Assembly (NCBI GenBank): GCA_934177995.1
Contig: CAKPPW010000014.1
Coordinates: 1-34,658, forward strand
Reading direction: 5' to 3'
DNA length: 34,658 nt
Origin: an uncultured Bacilli bacterium
GTDB taxonomy: Bacteria; Bacillota_I; Bacilli_A; RF39; UBA660
Shown here: positions 8,155 through 16,633 of the stretch, in pieces
Layout: each line of letters begins with the position of its first letter
Position numbering within the stretch: position 1 is the first letter of the stretch
Translations under genes and position numbers: made by a program
Notes under the pieces: model-generated
What the model was told of the DNA's origin: nothing
The model's database searches: none
Seen by the model: the letters and a program-made list of their open reading frames with translations, nothing else

Positions 8155-8186
8155 ATAAGCAAAAGGAAGAGATAAACTCTTCCTTT
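8155..8186 (-). terminator. Terminator between the PemK-like gene and asnS
   Basis: A perfect 10-pair stem (8062 region not involved): AAAGGAAGAG (minus, 8186-8177) pairs with CTCTTCCTTT (8171-8162) across a 5-base loop. The T-tract after it on the minus strand is short and broken (TTTTGCTT). Confidence 0.65.
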
Positions 8187-8234
8187 CGAAACACATCTAC
8201 CAAGTGTATAAATACACCTGCAACAATCTAAAGT
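8155..8234 (-). ncRNA. Candidate small RNA of about 80 bases
   Basis: A good promoter (8241-8268) overlapping the stop codon of the PemK-like gene points into an 80-base stretch with no ORF that ends in the strong hairpin at 8162-8186. The interior has a second short hairpin (GTGTA with TACAC). No match to tmRNA, SRP RNA, 6S or a riboswitch core is evident. It may be an independent sRNA, or only the 3' end of the upstream mRNA if the promoter is fortuitous. Confidence 0.4.
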
Positions 8235-8240
8235 ATCTCA

Positions 8241-8268
8241 ATTATATCATTTTAAATATTTAAGTCAA
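8241..8268 (-). promoter_or_regulatory. Promoter at the end of the PemK-like gene
   Basis: TTGACT (8263-8268), 16 bases, TATAAT (8241-8246) on the minus strand. The -35 is in the last codons of the upstream gene. Confidence 0.55.
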
Positions 8269-9063
8269 TACTTTTTCACGATTTTTGTTATATTTTGATT
8301 TATTTTTATTAAATGTATGATTATCTTTTATTTCTTCAAAAGCATAATATTTTTTTATTATCTGTAAAATGCAATCATTATCCTTTTTAGTAATGATTGC
8401 AATTCTATTATTTATATAATATGGTTCTTTAATTCTATTTAAGCTAATATTAATTAAATTTTCCACCCTTACGGTTCCTAATTTTGAATTTGATAAATCG
8501 TAATGAAAATAATAGTTGTCATTCTTATGCTTTGATGTAAGTGGTATAGCAGTCCACATGCTTTTATCAGATGAACTTCTCCACAATATTGCTGGTCTTA
8601 ACTTTCTAAGTTCACTACCTATATTGTATCCTAAATCAACCCAATATATTGCTCCAACTTTTAAGTTTATTTTATTATCAACACTTTTGTTTATTAGCTG
8701 CAGCTTATCTTTACACCACTTACTATATGATATACCATTTGAATCGTTACTTGTATTGTTCTTAACATAATTTAGAAAACTTGTCTTAGATTTTAATAAA
8801 ATATCATCATATTCTTTATTATTTATTTTGATAGGTTTACCTTTAACATAAATACATCTTTTAATATTAGAACGGTTATAATCAGTTATTTCATCTAACA
8901 CAATATATTTATTAATAGATTTCAAATAAATACTGTCTTCTCTCTTTTCTTTATAAACAGGTACTCCATAATGATTTTTTGATATATTATATAAGATTAA
9001 AACCCATTGTTTATTATTATTTAAATCAAACTCATATATTTGTTTCCAACTTATCACAGTCAT
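8260..9063 (-). CDS. Tandem PemK/MazF-like domain protein
   Basis: 267 residues. The second half (about 135-235) looks like a PemK/MazF endoribonuclease fold: GAIYWVDLGYNIGSELRKLRPAILW, then TAIPLTS, then GTVRVENLINISLNRIKEP, which follow the GDIxxVxL, RPxLV, PLTS and LDQxxxxxxxRL signposts of the family. The first half repeats the same order in degenerate form (VLILYN, then GVPVYKE, then YIVLDEITDYNRSNIKR), suggesting a duplicated fold. The tail is Lys/Asn-rich. No antitoxin gene adjoins it on either side, which is unusual for MazF-type toxins. A promoter with a LexA-like box lies upstream. The start ATG has only a modest GGTGAT ribosome site. RNase activity is inferred from family resemblance, and the protein may instead be a regulatory or defence relative. 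Confidence 0.65.
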   Translation of the reverse strand: MTVISWKQIYEFDLNNNKQWVLILYNISKNHYGVPVYKEKREDSIYLKSINKYIVLDEITDYNRSNIKRCIYVKGKPIKINNKEYDDILLKSKTSFLNYVKNNTSNDSNGISYSKWCKDKLQLINKSVDNKINLKVGAIYWVDLGYNIGSELRKLRPAILWRSSSDKSMWTAIPLTSKHKNDNYYFHYDLSNSKLGTVRVENLINISLNRIKEPYYINNRIAIITKKDNDCILQIIKKYYAFEEIKDNHTFNKNKSKYNKNREKVLT

Positions 9064-9137
9064 TTAATCACCAACTTTCTAATTATATTTAGTAAAACTA
9101 ATACTGTATAGATTTTATATTTCTAAAAACTATGTAC

Positions 9138-9167
9138 ATCTTAGCATATAAAACTAATGTTCGTCAA
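9138..9167 (-). promoter_or_regulatory. Promoter of the PemK-like gene
   Basis: TTGACG (9162-9167), 18 bases, TAAGAT (9138-9143) on the minus strand, with TGC before the -10 giving an extended element. The transcript has a leader of about 70 bases. Confidence 0.65.
9150..9163. promoter_or_regulatory. LexA-like (SOS) box in the PemK-like promoter
   Basis: CGAAC-ATTA-GTTTT on the minus strand matches the Gram-positive LexA core GAAC-N4-GTTC at 7 of 8 positions. It begins inside the -35 hexamer, where repressor binding would block polymerase. The uvrB promoter carries a similar box in the same place. Confidence 0.5.
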
Positions 9168-9202
9168 CATTTTTTATATTATTGATATAAAATTTAATAA
9201 GT

Positions 9203-9230
9203 AAAAAAAACAGCCTATTGCTAGACTATT
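9203..9230 (-). terminator. Terminator of the lipoprotein gene
   Basis: Nine-pair minus-strand stem with two U-G pairs and a GCAA tetraloop, followed by eight T residues. The stem overlaps the stop codon. The wobble pairs show that it acts on the minus strand. Confidence 0.85.
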
Positions 9231-10224
9231 TCATAGTAGGTAAAACATTTATTGAGGAAGCAACTTCTATCAATTCTTCTTGGTTCATTACATCACTTAC
9301 TAAGTAATACTCCATGTTACCACTACTCCAAGTAATGGAATTATCAGATAAAGCTCCTATTGTATCCATAAACATATATGGTTCACCCATCGTGGGAATA
9401 ATAGTTAACTCATCTTCTTGTTTAACTGTCTCTTCTACTAATAAGAATGGTTTTTCCCCTTCAAAGGTTAAAATTACTCTTTCTCCACCTGTCTTATTAA
9501 GTTTTTCTTCACTCTTTAACTTAGTTCCTTCTGGAACAACTAATGGATAAATTATATCATCAATACTACTAGTTTCTTTAGTTTGTTCCTCATCAGTTTC
9601 AACAGTATTCATTATGTCTTCTATTTCAAAATAGTTTTTACTAAATTTTGGATTTTTATCAGTATTTTTGACATTAAGAGTAATCTTTGGAACATCATTA
9701 TCATTAAGTACTACTACTTTTTTAACCATCATTTTCTTATCAACTGTTACTTTTTGTTTTATTAAGTTTCGATTATTAGGATAATTAACCGTACTAGTAA
9801 ATACATAATTACCTTTTTCTTTTTCCATTGTCGCTTTGCTATCATTTTCTATATCATTAATAATTGATTGTAGTAAATATACTTGAGAATTGTTATATGG
9901 CCAATCACTTTGAAATTTAAAACTTTTTTTAAGACTTGGTGTTAAAACATAAACACCATCATCATTTTTTAAAATTATTTGTTCATGATCATTAGCAGTA
10001 TTTTTTAAACTGATACGATAATAATCACCTTTCTTATAAGCTGATGTCACTTCATAATTATAAGTATCGTCATTATTAACTACTTCTAGTTTTCCTGTTA
10101 AAATATATCCTTTGCTATTAGTTATATCTTTAGACATATTTTTTAAAACATTTTGTTCACTATTATTAGCACACCCAGTAATAAGAAAAACAGAAAGTAG
10201 CAATAAAAGACCAATCTTTTTCAA
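9226..10224 (-). CDS. Lipoprotein with LolA-like and DUF4367-like regions (YdcC-like)
   Basis: About 332 residues. A signal peptide ends in the lipobox LITGC, so the protein is anchored to the outer face of the membrane by a lipid on cysteine. Residues about 25-215 have the repeated beta strands of a LolA-like half-barrel (YILTGKLEVVNN, YRISLKN, VYVLTP, KVTVDKKMMVKKVVV). The end (about 225-330) resembles DUF4367, with ITWSSGNMEYYLVSD and MNQEELIEVASSI. Length and order match Bacillus YdcC/GerS-type lipoproteins. The start is most likely the TTG at 10224, five bases after AGGTGA; an in-frame GTG at 10233 lies within the ribosome site itself. Role: probably lipid- or envelope-linked, not known. 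Confidence 0.75.
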   Translation of the reverse strand: MKKIGLLLLLSVFLITGCANNSEQNVLKNMSKDITNSKGYILTGKLEVVNNDDTYNYEVTSAYKKGDYYRISLKNTANDHEQIILKNDDGVYVLTPSLKKSFKFQSDWPYNNSQVYLLQSIINDIENDSKATMEKEKGNYVFTSTVNYPNNRNLIKQKVTVDKKMMVKKVVVLNDNDVPKITLNVKNTDKNPKFSKNYFEIEDIMNTVETDEEQTKETSSIDDIIYPLVVPEGTKLKSEEKLNKTGGERVILTFEGEKPFLLVEETVKQEDELTIIPTMGEPYMFMDTIGALSDNSITWSSGNMEYYLVSDVMNQEELIEVASSINVLPTMK

Positions 10225-10335
10225 TATATTCACCTCATTTATAGTTTCATTTCATTATATTAATTTTTTTATTTAAATATTCATGAATAATTTTAAATTT
10301 ACTACAAATACTAAGAAAGAAAAAGGAGGAAATGT

Positions 10336-10530
10336 ATGGACATATTAAAAAAGATTTGTTTAGTATTAATTATTATTGGTGCTATTAACTGGGCCTTTGT
10401 TGGTTTATTCAGTATTGACCTTGTAGCATCTTTATTTGAAGGAACTGATAATATTATTGCTAGGATTATATATATAGTTATTGGTATTGCTGGTCTAATT
10501 GACATTAGCTACTTATTTGAACATGACTAA
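10336..10530 (+). CDS. DUF378 small membrane protein
   Basis: 64 residues, almost entirely two hydrophobic helices. It follows the DUF378 (Bacillus YuzA) pattern: IIGAINWAFVGLFSIDLVASLF in the first half and ARIIYIVIGIAGL in the second. AAGGAGG lies 6-8 bases before the ATG. It is one of few plus-strand genes here and is convergent with cdaR, with a shared terminator between them. Function of the family is unknown. Confidence 0.9.
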   Translation: MDILKKICLVLIIIGAINWAFVGLFSIDLVASLFEGTDNIIARIIYIVIGIAGLIDISYLFEHD

Positions 10531-10556
10531 AAAAAGAGCTTATCGCTCTTCTTTAT
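10531..10556. terminator. Bidirectional terminator between DUF378 and cdaR
   Basis: AAGAGC (10534-10539) and GCTCTT (10545-10550) form a 6-pair stem with a 5-base loop. T-rich tracts follow on both sides: CTTTATTTT on plus and seven T residues on minus. Confidence 0.8.
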
Positions 10557-11911
10557 TTTGCAGTAATTTTTACTTTTACTTTCTTAACTTTAGGTGTGTA
10601 AGTTAGTTTTACATCATCTCCAGTTACTTTAACTTCTACTTCATGTTCTCCTGCACCTAAGTCTTTTAAGTCTACATAAGCTTTAATAATTGACTGATCA
10701 ATATTATCAATAATTGATTTACTACCTTTAACTACTACTGTTACTTTACTATCAGCTTCACTAGATGCTTGTACTTTATATTTGGATGTATCTAAGTTTT
10801 CAGTAGCAATAGATATATCTTGGAACTCTTTAACGGTTGAATCATCAACGGCTACTTTAACAGTTACTGTCTTAGCACTAATATCAGTTACACCGGTTGG
10901 TTTCTTAAGAGTTACTGTATAGTCTTTACTCTTTTCAAGACCAGTTACATCAATTTCAACTGGTAAAGAAGAAATACTAGCTAATGATTCTTCACTACCA
11001 TAGATAGTTACATTATTAATACTTGTACTTAGTGACTTAATTGCTTTTCCAAAGGCTAAATCTCCTTTTGGTACTATCTTTAATGGAACTTCTTTGCTAG
11101 GTGATGTAATAGTTACTTTAGCAGTTACTGTCTTAGGTACTATTTCTACATCAACTACTTTTCCATTTGTATCATAAGCTACTAATTGAACATTCTTAAG
11201 TGTCATTTCACCAGGTTCTGGATTAGCAAAATCATCTACATCAACTAATGCTTTAACAGTAGCTACTTTCTTAAGCTTTTGTTCAGCTCCTTTGATAATA
11301 ACTTCACTTCTATCTAGTTCTACTTTATCAATATTTAACTTACTATCTAAATTATCTTTATGTAAGATATCATAAGTTAATGTTCTAGTAGCACTTACTT
11401 TATCATAAATAGTAATTGTTACTGTTGATGGATCTAATCTATAATCTAGTGATTTAAGTCTTTGACTATATTTTAATGTTACTTTATGTTGTCCTGGTTT
11501 TAATCCAGTTAAATCAACATTTACTCCTTCACTAGGTGATTGTTTAGCTAAGAAAATATGTCTTTTTTGTCCTACTAAGGTTATATCTACAGTCTTAGGT
11601 AATCCTTCTACCACATAAGCTTCTTCATTATAAGTAGCTGTTACTGGTTGGTCATATAACACTTCAGCGTATTGGTCTATAGTAGCACTACTTTCACCGT
11701 CTATTATAAAGAATATACATAAAGCTACTAATAAACTAATGACTATTAATGTTTGTTTTCTACCTAAAAATCTTTCAATACTTTTAGCATTCTTCTTAGA
11801 AAAGTCTGTTATCTTTAAAATCATTTTTGTAATGGGAGTAATTAAAATACGATCAAAGAAAGCACCTATATGGGAAAATAATTTTCCAATTCCTCTACAT
11901 ATCTTCTTCAT
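10553..11911 (-). CDS. cdaR: CdaR/YbbR-domain regulator of CdaA
   Basis: 452 residues. An N-terminal cytoplasmic region of about 50 residues is followed by one membrane segment (TLIVISLLVALCIFFIIDG) and then an extracytoplasmic part with about four YbbR repeats. Each repeat has the YbbR pattern, for example PKTVDITLVGQK, DRSEVIIKGAEQ, NNVTIYGSEESL and KVTVVVKGSKSI. YbbR (CdaR) proteins bind and tune the diadenylate cyclase CdaA. The gene starts inside the end of cdaA with a 17-base overlap, so translation is coupled. The glmM gene that often follows this pair is not present in the window. Confidence 0.93.
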   Translation of the reverse strand: MKKICRGIGKLFSHIGAFFDRILITPITKMILKITDFSKKNAKSIERFLGRKQTLIVISLLVALCIFFIIDGESSATIDQYAEVLYDQPVTATYNEEAYVVEGLPKTVDITLVGQKRHIFLAKQSPSEGVNVDLTGLKPGQHKVTLKYSQRLKSLDYRLDPSTVTITIYDKVSATRTLTYDILHKDNLDSKLNIDKVELDRSEVIIKGAEQKLKKVATVKALVDVDDFANPEPGEMTLKNVQLVAYDTNGKVVDVEIVPKTVTAKVTITSPSKEVPLKIVPKGDLAFGKAIKSLSTSINNVTIYGSEESLASISSLPVEIDVTGLEKSKDYTVTLKKPTGVTDISAKTVTVKVAVDDSTVKEFQDISIATENLDTSKYKVQASSEADSKVTVVVKGSKSIIDNIDQSIIKAYVDLKDLGAGEHEVEVKVTGDDVKLTYTPKVKKVKVKITAK

Positions 11912-12728
11912 ATAACTCTTCCTCTTCTATTTCTTCTTGATCATAAGTACTATTTGTCTTTGGTTTTAATTCATCTATTAACATCATTCTAACATCATCT
12001 AGTGATAAGTTATAATAAAGTTCTCCCTTAATAGCTACTGATAAACGCCCAGTCTCTTCAGAAACAACTAGACAAATAGCATCTGTTTCTTCTGCTAATC
12101 CTAAAGCAGCTCTATGTCTTGTACCAACATGTTTATTTATTTTAGTACTACTACTTGTTGGGAATACTGCTCCAGCACAAGTTATACGATCTCCTTGAAT
12201 AATTACTCCACCATCATGTAATGGGTTACCTTCATAGAAGATAGCTCCTAGTAAGTCACTTGTTAAATCAGCATATACTTTTTTAGCTTTATCTATATAG
12301 TTTCCTAGACTTACATCTCTCTCTATTACTATTAAAGCTCCTATACGATTTTTTCTTAAATAGTCTAGGGCTTGAATAAGTTCATAAACTAAATGTTCTC
12401 TTTCATCTACAGTTAGAACCTTATGTCTACCAAGTAGTTGATTTCTTCCTAACTGTTCTAATATATTACGTATTTCTGGTTGAAAAATAACGATAAGTGC
12501 AAGTGGTCCATACATGATAATATACTCAAGTAAAACTCCTACGGTGGTAAAACCACACTTATCACTTATTACTTTCAAAAATACGATAATAATGACACCC
12601 TTAAATAGAAGCGTCAATTTTACATTGTTTCTAATACTTTTTAATAATATATAAACCATTAACCAAACTATCGATATATCAATAATTTTCTTAATAATTG
12701 TAATTACTGTTGTTGCTGTAATAACCAT
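11895..12728 (-). CDS. cdaA: Diadenylate cyclase CdaA (DisA_N domain)
   Basis: 277 residues. The enzyme joins two ATP into cyclic di-AMP, which controls potassium uptake, osmotic balance and wall homeostasis. Three membrane helices lie in the first 85 residues, then the DAC domain. The catalytic segment reads NPLHDGGVII where the family usually has DGA. The ATP-binding RHR motif is intact as GTRHRAALG, followed by VSEETGRLSVA. The tail is very acidic (EEIEEEELYEEDM). AAGGAGG lies before the ATG. It is followed by cdaR with overlap. The Gly for Ala in the DGA motif is the only oddity and is conservative, so the enzyme is probably active. Confidence 0.95.
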   Translation of the reverse strand: MVITATTVITIIKKIIDISIVWLMVYILLKSIRNNVKLTLLFKGVIIIVFLKVISDKCGFTTVGVLLEYIIMYGPLALIVIFQPEIRNILEQLGRNQLLGRHKVLTVDEREHLVYELIQALDYLRKNRIGALIVIERDVSLGNYIDKAKKVYADLTSDLLGAIFYEGNPLHDGGVIIQGDRITCAGAVFPTSSSTKINKHVGTRHRAALGLAEETDAICLVVSEETGRLSVAIKGELYYNLSLDDVRMMLIDELKPKTNSTYDQEEIEEEELYEEDM

Positions 12729-12751
12729 AACATTCCTCCTTACCTCTTATT

Positions 12752-12779
12752 AGTATACTATATTTTAATTATTTTGTAA
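12752..12779 (-). promoter_or_regulatory. Probable promoter of cdaA-cdaR
   Basis: TTACAA (12774-12779), 16 bases, TATACT (12752-12757) on the minus strand, abutting the stop codon of the upstream gene. Confidence 0.5.
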
Positions 12780-13334
12780 TCAATTAGTTTTTTGTTCTTT
12801 ACCAGTTGCTACCGGTTGAACGTTTACTGGTACAACTTGTGAAACCGGAGTAACTGTTTGAACACTTTCTTGTACAACTTGTGGAATGGGATTAACCGTT
12901 TGAACTGGTTCTTGTGTTACTTGTGGAATCGGATTTATTCCTACTGGTTGTGTTCCTCCTTGTGGTTCCATAACTGGTTGTATTTGTTGTGGTGGTATAG
13001 CTACTGGTTGTAAAGGTACACTATTTACCACATTTTCATTAACTGGTGCTACTTTAATTTGTTGATTACTATTTGGTCTGACTGTTTGACTAGGAATTAC
13101 TTCTTCAACAGGTTTATTAACAACAGGAATTGGTGATGTTTCTTCTAAAGACTTAACTACTTCTCCTGGTTTTGCTACTTCAGCATATTTATCTTTTTGT
13201 TTTTTCTCTTTTAACTTATTTTCTGCTATATAACCAATACATGCAAAAATTAAAATAACTAATACTATTACATAAATTATATAACTAGGTCCACTAAGTG
13301 TGTCCCTAAAAAAATGTATAACGTTTTCCATCAT
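12780..13334 (-). CDS. Single-pass membrane protein with Pro/Val/Gln-rich repeat tail
   Basis: 184 residues. One membrane helix (about 18-37) is followed by a short Lys/Glu-rich stretch and then about 130 residues rich in Pro, Val, Gln and Thr. Near the end, three imperfect 14-residue repeats occur: NPIPQVTQEPVQTV, NPIPQVVQESVQTV and TPVSQVVPVNVQPV. Such tails are usually disordered and span or contact the wall. No enzymatic domain is visible and I recognise no family. Two consecutive ATG codons start it; the second (13331) is better spaced from the AGAGGG site. Confidence 0.75.
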   Translation of the reverse strand: MMENVIHFFRDTLSGPSYIIYVIVLVILIFACIGYIAENKLKEKKQKDKYAEVAKPGEVVKSLEETSPIPVVNKPVEEVIPSQTVRPNSNQQIKVAPVNENVVNSVPLQPVAIPPQQIQPVMEPQGGTQPVGINPIPQVTQEPVQTVNPIPQVVQESVQTVTPVSQVVPVNVQPVATGKEQKTN

Positions 13335-13388
13335 TCACCCTCTATTCTTATTTTTATAATAACATTAACAAGCTTGTTTTTCAAGAAT

Positions 13389-15200
13389 TTAATTATTTTT
13401 AACTAATAGTAAATAAATATAGCTTACATAAAATGGCATTAGGAAAGTAAATGGCATACTATAACGGAAATAGGTATTGGCTGGTGAGATAAAGCATATT
13501 GCTAATGATAGTAAACTTGGTAACATAGCAATTACATATTTTTTATATTTTGATGTTAATAAATAAACAATTGAGGTAAGTAATCCCATAGCAGAAAATC
13601 CTATATTAGATATTAATCCTATTAAAGGTATGTAAGGGAAGATAATTCCATAACCTGAAAGTATCATTCTTAGAAATGATAGATTATTATAGTGATAGTT
13701 AACTAAGTTATCTTCTGTAATAAGCTTATTATAATGAATACCACTATATATATACCAATTAGCTGTATCTGGATAAAAGTAACCATATGTATTATTTAGT
13801 GTCGCTTCTATATAGGTTGTTGGATGAACTAAAAACTCTTTCCACCAAACTTTAAAGTAATCTTTCAACTCTTTCTTTGTTGTATATTTATTATATTTAT
13901 TTTTAACAGGATCCGCTAGATTAGGATTATATCTATCCTTTAATGTATCATATTCTAGTAATTTATCTATTTTCTTTCTATCTTTTAAAGGTATCTCATC
14001 ACCATGTTCTTTCACATATCTAGCTGTTTGTTGAAATGGTACTGATAACTCTTCTCTTATACTACCTGCTGGTATTTTTAAAGCTGGTAAAAGTATTTTA
14101 TCGTAAGAGATATAGGTACCAATTACAAATAGTAAAACAGCAGTTAAGTAGATAAATTCTTTTTTTCTATAAATAGCTAGTACTAAAATAGTACCAACTG
14201 CTACATATATTCCATTATTTCTTAATAGATATAATAAGATACTTAATAATAGTAATACTACATACTTAGATGTTTTTATCTCTTTGTTATTATCTATTAT
14301 AGTAAATAATGTTACAACAAAGAAAATGATTATAGCAGTATATAAGGCATCTTTAACCGCACTCATCGCATAGAATGGAAACATTGGTACTAGTGAATAA
14401 ATCATAAGTAAGACAAATGATAGTACTAGTGATTTCTTTTTCTTATAAAGATAATAGATAGTATAAGCTAAACTACTAGCAAGGGTAATACTTTGCATAA
14501 TAGCATAAATAAATAATCCTAAGTTATCACTGCCTAGTAATCTACCTAATTTAATAGAGCCACCTAAAAGCATAGTATGAAAAACTGGATGATGATTAGT
14601 AAGATTAACTTTATTAGATAACGGAATAACATAATCTATATATTTAGTTTTTACATTAAAAAACTGTTTTATTTGAAAACTTGGGTCTTTTGATAGTATT
14701 AATGGATAAAATGCTATCATATAAATCAACCAAAATAGTAACATAACTATTAATGAAAATAGGAATGGATGCTCTTTAAAAAGTTTAACAATTTTATTCT
14801 TTGTATTAAATTTAATAGTTATTTTTCTTTCTAAAAATGTATCTATAAAGCAGAATATAGTCTTTATTAAGTAATAATAACAAAATACTTGTATTATACT
14901 TATCAAGAATAATGGAACACTTGAAAAGACTAAATCCCAAGAAGATATTTCTTGATAACTGTTACCTATTACATAACATAAAGAAAATATAAGGGCTAGA
15001 ATATGTTTCATCGGATGAATTTTCTTATTATATCGCTTGTAGAATAAGTATAGAGATATAGCAAGAATAGCCATCACAATAAAACTTAGCTTTAATATGT
15101 TTAGATTAGGCATTAATTTTTCATAGATCATTTTCTTATTAATAGAAATTGCTATAACTGTTAATATACTTAAGAAAAAATATTTAATCTTATTTCTCAT
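13389..15200 (-). CDS. Multi-pass membrane protein, DUF6020-like (possible GT-C glycosyltransferase)
   Basis: About 603 residues with 12 or more predicted membrane helices. A long extracytoplasmic loop follows the helix ending FYPLILSKDPSFQ and contains LTNHHPVFHTMLLGG, the acidic/His-rich loop type seen in DUF6020 and GT-C membrane transferases that use lipid-linked sugars. A second large loop (about 400-510) is soluble. The start is taken as the ATG at 15200, with AGGAG four bases upstream; the frame is open further (to 15269) but without a better ribosome site. It lies head-to-head with a glycosyltransferase, which suggests a joint role in a surface glycan or teichoic-acid-like polymer. 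Confidence 0.7.
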   Translation of the reverse strand: MRNKIKYFFLSILTVIAISINKKMIYEKLMPNLNILKLSFIVMAILAISLYLFYKRYNKKIHPMKHILALIFSLCYVIGNSYQEISSWDLVFSSVPLFLISIIQVFCYYYLIKTIFCFIDTFLERKITIKFNTKNKIVKLFKEHPFLFSLIVMLLFWLIYMIAFYPLILSKDPSFQIKQFFNVKTKYIDYVIPLSNKVNLTNHHPVFHTMLLGGSIKLGRLLGSDNLGLFIYAIMQSITLASSLAYTIYYLYKKKKSLVLSFVLLMIYSLVPMFPFYAMSAVKDALYTAIIIFFVVTLFTIIDNNKEIKTSKYVVLLLLSILLYLLRNNGIYVAVGTILVLAIYRKKEFIYLTAVLLFVIGTYISYDKILLPALKIPAGSIREELSVPFQQTARYVKEHGDEIPLKDRKKIDKLLEYDTLKDRYNPNLADPVKNKYNKYTTKKELKDYFKVWWKEFLVHPTTYIEATLNNTYGYFYPDTANWYIYSGIHYNKLITEDNLVNYHYNNLSFLRMILSGYGIIFPYIPLIGLISNIGFSAMGLLTSIVYLLTSKYKKYVIAMLPSLLSLAICFISPANTYFRYSMPFTFLMPFYVSYIYLLLVKNN

Positions 15201-15340
15201 AACTCTCCTCATTCCTATACCAATTATATAATATTTAAGAAAAAAAAGAATAGTTTTCTTTACTTTCATTGTAAATAGATGTCGACTAGTTAAATTTATT
15301 AATGATTATTTTAAATCATATTCTTTAATGAGGTGACATA

Positions 15341-16633
15341 ATGGGAACTAGCATTATTATTCTTACTTATAATCATTTAGAGAAAACTAAAAGGTGTATT
15401 GAAAGTATTAGAAAGTATACTAAGAATGAAGTTTATGAAATTATTGTAGTAGATAATAATTCTAAAGATGATACTATTAATTGGTTAAAGACTCAGTCTG
15501 ATATTACTGTAATTTATAATAAAGAGAATATGGGATTTCCAAAGGGATGTAACCAAGGAATTAGTAGGGCTAATAAAAGTTATGATATTCTTCTTCTCAA
15601 TAATGATACTATTGTAACTACTAACTGGTTAACTAATTTAAGAAAGTGTTTATATTCTAAGTCTAATATCGGAGCAGTTGGACCTATTTCTAATTGTAAT
15701 GATAATCTACAAGGCGGTAGTTTTACCTTTAAAAGCTTTATTGATATGCAGATTAAGGCTATAAAAAATAATATCAGTGATAGTAATAGATGGGAAGAAA
15801 AAGTTTTTCTTACTGGTTTTTGTCTACTTATTAAAAGAGAAGTTATTGATAAAATTAAGATGCTTGATGAAACATATAGTCCCGGTTATATTGAAGATAA
15901 TGATTTAGCTTTACAAATTTTAAACCATTCTTACAAGTTATTTTTATGCCATGATTCTTTTGTCTATCATGAAAGAGGTACTAGTTTTAGAGAAGATATT
16001 AATAAATTTAATTCTCTTATATTAAGGAATAGAACTATTTTTGAAAACAAATGGCATTTTTCTTGTTTTGAATTTGATAATAGTAAAAACTCATCTATCT
16101 TTCTTGCTAATAAGCCCAAAGATATTTTAGATTATAATTCCTCTATTGGAGTATCATCTTTAAGAATTAAGTATTTTTTTAGAGATAGTAAGATTATTTC
16201 ACTCGAAGAAGATGCTAATAAGCGAAAGTTTAGTAATATATTTTTTAAGACTGTAAGTTGTTTAGATGAATTAAATGGGAACACTTTTGATACTATTTTT
16301 ATTGGTAATTATCTAGAAAAGGTTGATAGTCCTATTTTATTTCTTAATAGTTTAAGACCATATCTAAAGGATAAAGGTAGAATAATTGGTGAGTTTAAAA
16401 ATATTAGTTATCTTAAGAATATTAATTTATTACTAAGTGATAATTGGTATTATGAAAATTTTAATAAACAAAATAATTTCACTAGAAATGATATTATAAG
16501 AATGGCACTTGATTCTAAATATAGAGTTGTTACCATTTATCCTTTTTATCATAAAGAAAAAGAATCAATATCTTCTGTCCATACTAATTCTTCTTCTATT
16601 TATTATTATTCTTTTGTTATAGAAAAGATTTAA
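15341..16633 (+). CDS. GT2 glycosyltransferase fused to a degenerate methyltransferase-like domain
   Basis: 430 residues. Residues 1-230 are a family 2 glycosyltransferase: SIIILTYNHLEKTKRCIESI, VVDNNSKDD, the nucleotide-sugar DXD-like LLLNNDTIV and the acceptor-site YIEDNDLALQI. From about 245 to 360 a class I methyltransferase outline follows: ILDYNSSIGVSSLRI in place of the glycine-rich SAM loop, an acidic ISLEED after strand 2, then FDTIFIGNYLEKVDSPILFLNSLRPYLKDKGRIIGEF. The glycines of the SAM loop are mostly lost, so methyl transfer is doubtful. GAGGTGA lies 4 bases before the ATG. It is a plus-strand gene that ends directly against popT with no gap. Confidence 0.85.
   Translation: MGTSIIILTYNHLEKTKRCIESIRKYTKNEVYEIIVVDNNSKDDTINWLKTQSDITVIYNKENMGFPKGCNQGISRANKSYDILLLNNDTIVTTNWLTNLRKCLYSKSNIGAVGPISNCNDNLQGGSFTFKSFIDMQIKAIKNNISDSNRWEEKVFLTGFCLLIKREVIDKIKMLDETYSPGYIEDNDLALQILNHSYKLFLCHDSFVYHERGTSFREDINKFNSLILRNRTIFENKWHFSCFEFDNSKNSSIFLANKPKDILDYNSSIGVSSLRIKYFFRDSKIISLEEDANKRKFSNIFFKTVSCLDELNGNTFDTIFIGNYLEKVDSPILFLNSLRPYLKDKGRIIGEFKNISYLKNINLLLSDNWYYENFNKQNNFTRNDIIRMALDSKYRVVTIYPFYHKEKESISSVHTNSSSIYYYSFVIEKI

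Noticed and set aside
8062..8160. T-box riboswitch for asnS
   Set aside because: The promoter is only about 24 bases from the start codon, and no specifier loop or T-box sequence is present.
10311..10505. Minus-strand ORF over the DUF378 gene
   Set aside because: Antisense shadow; the plus-strand gene has a ribosome site and a family match.
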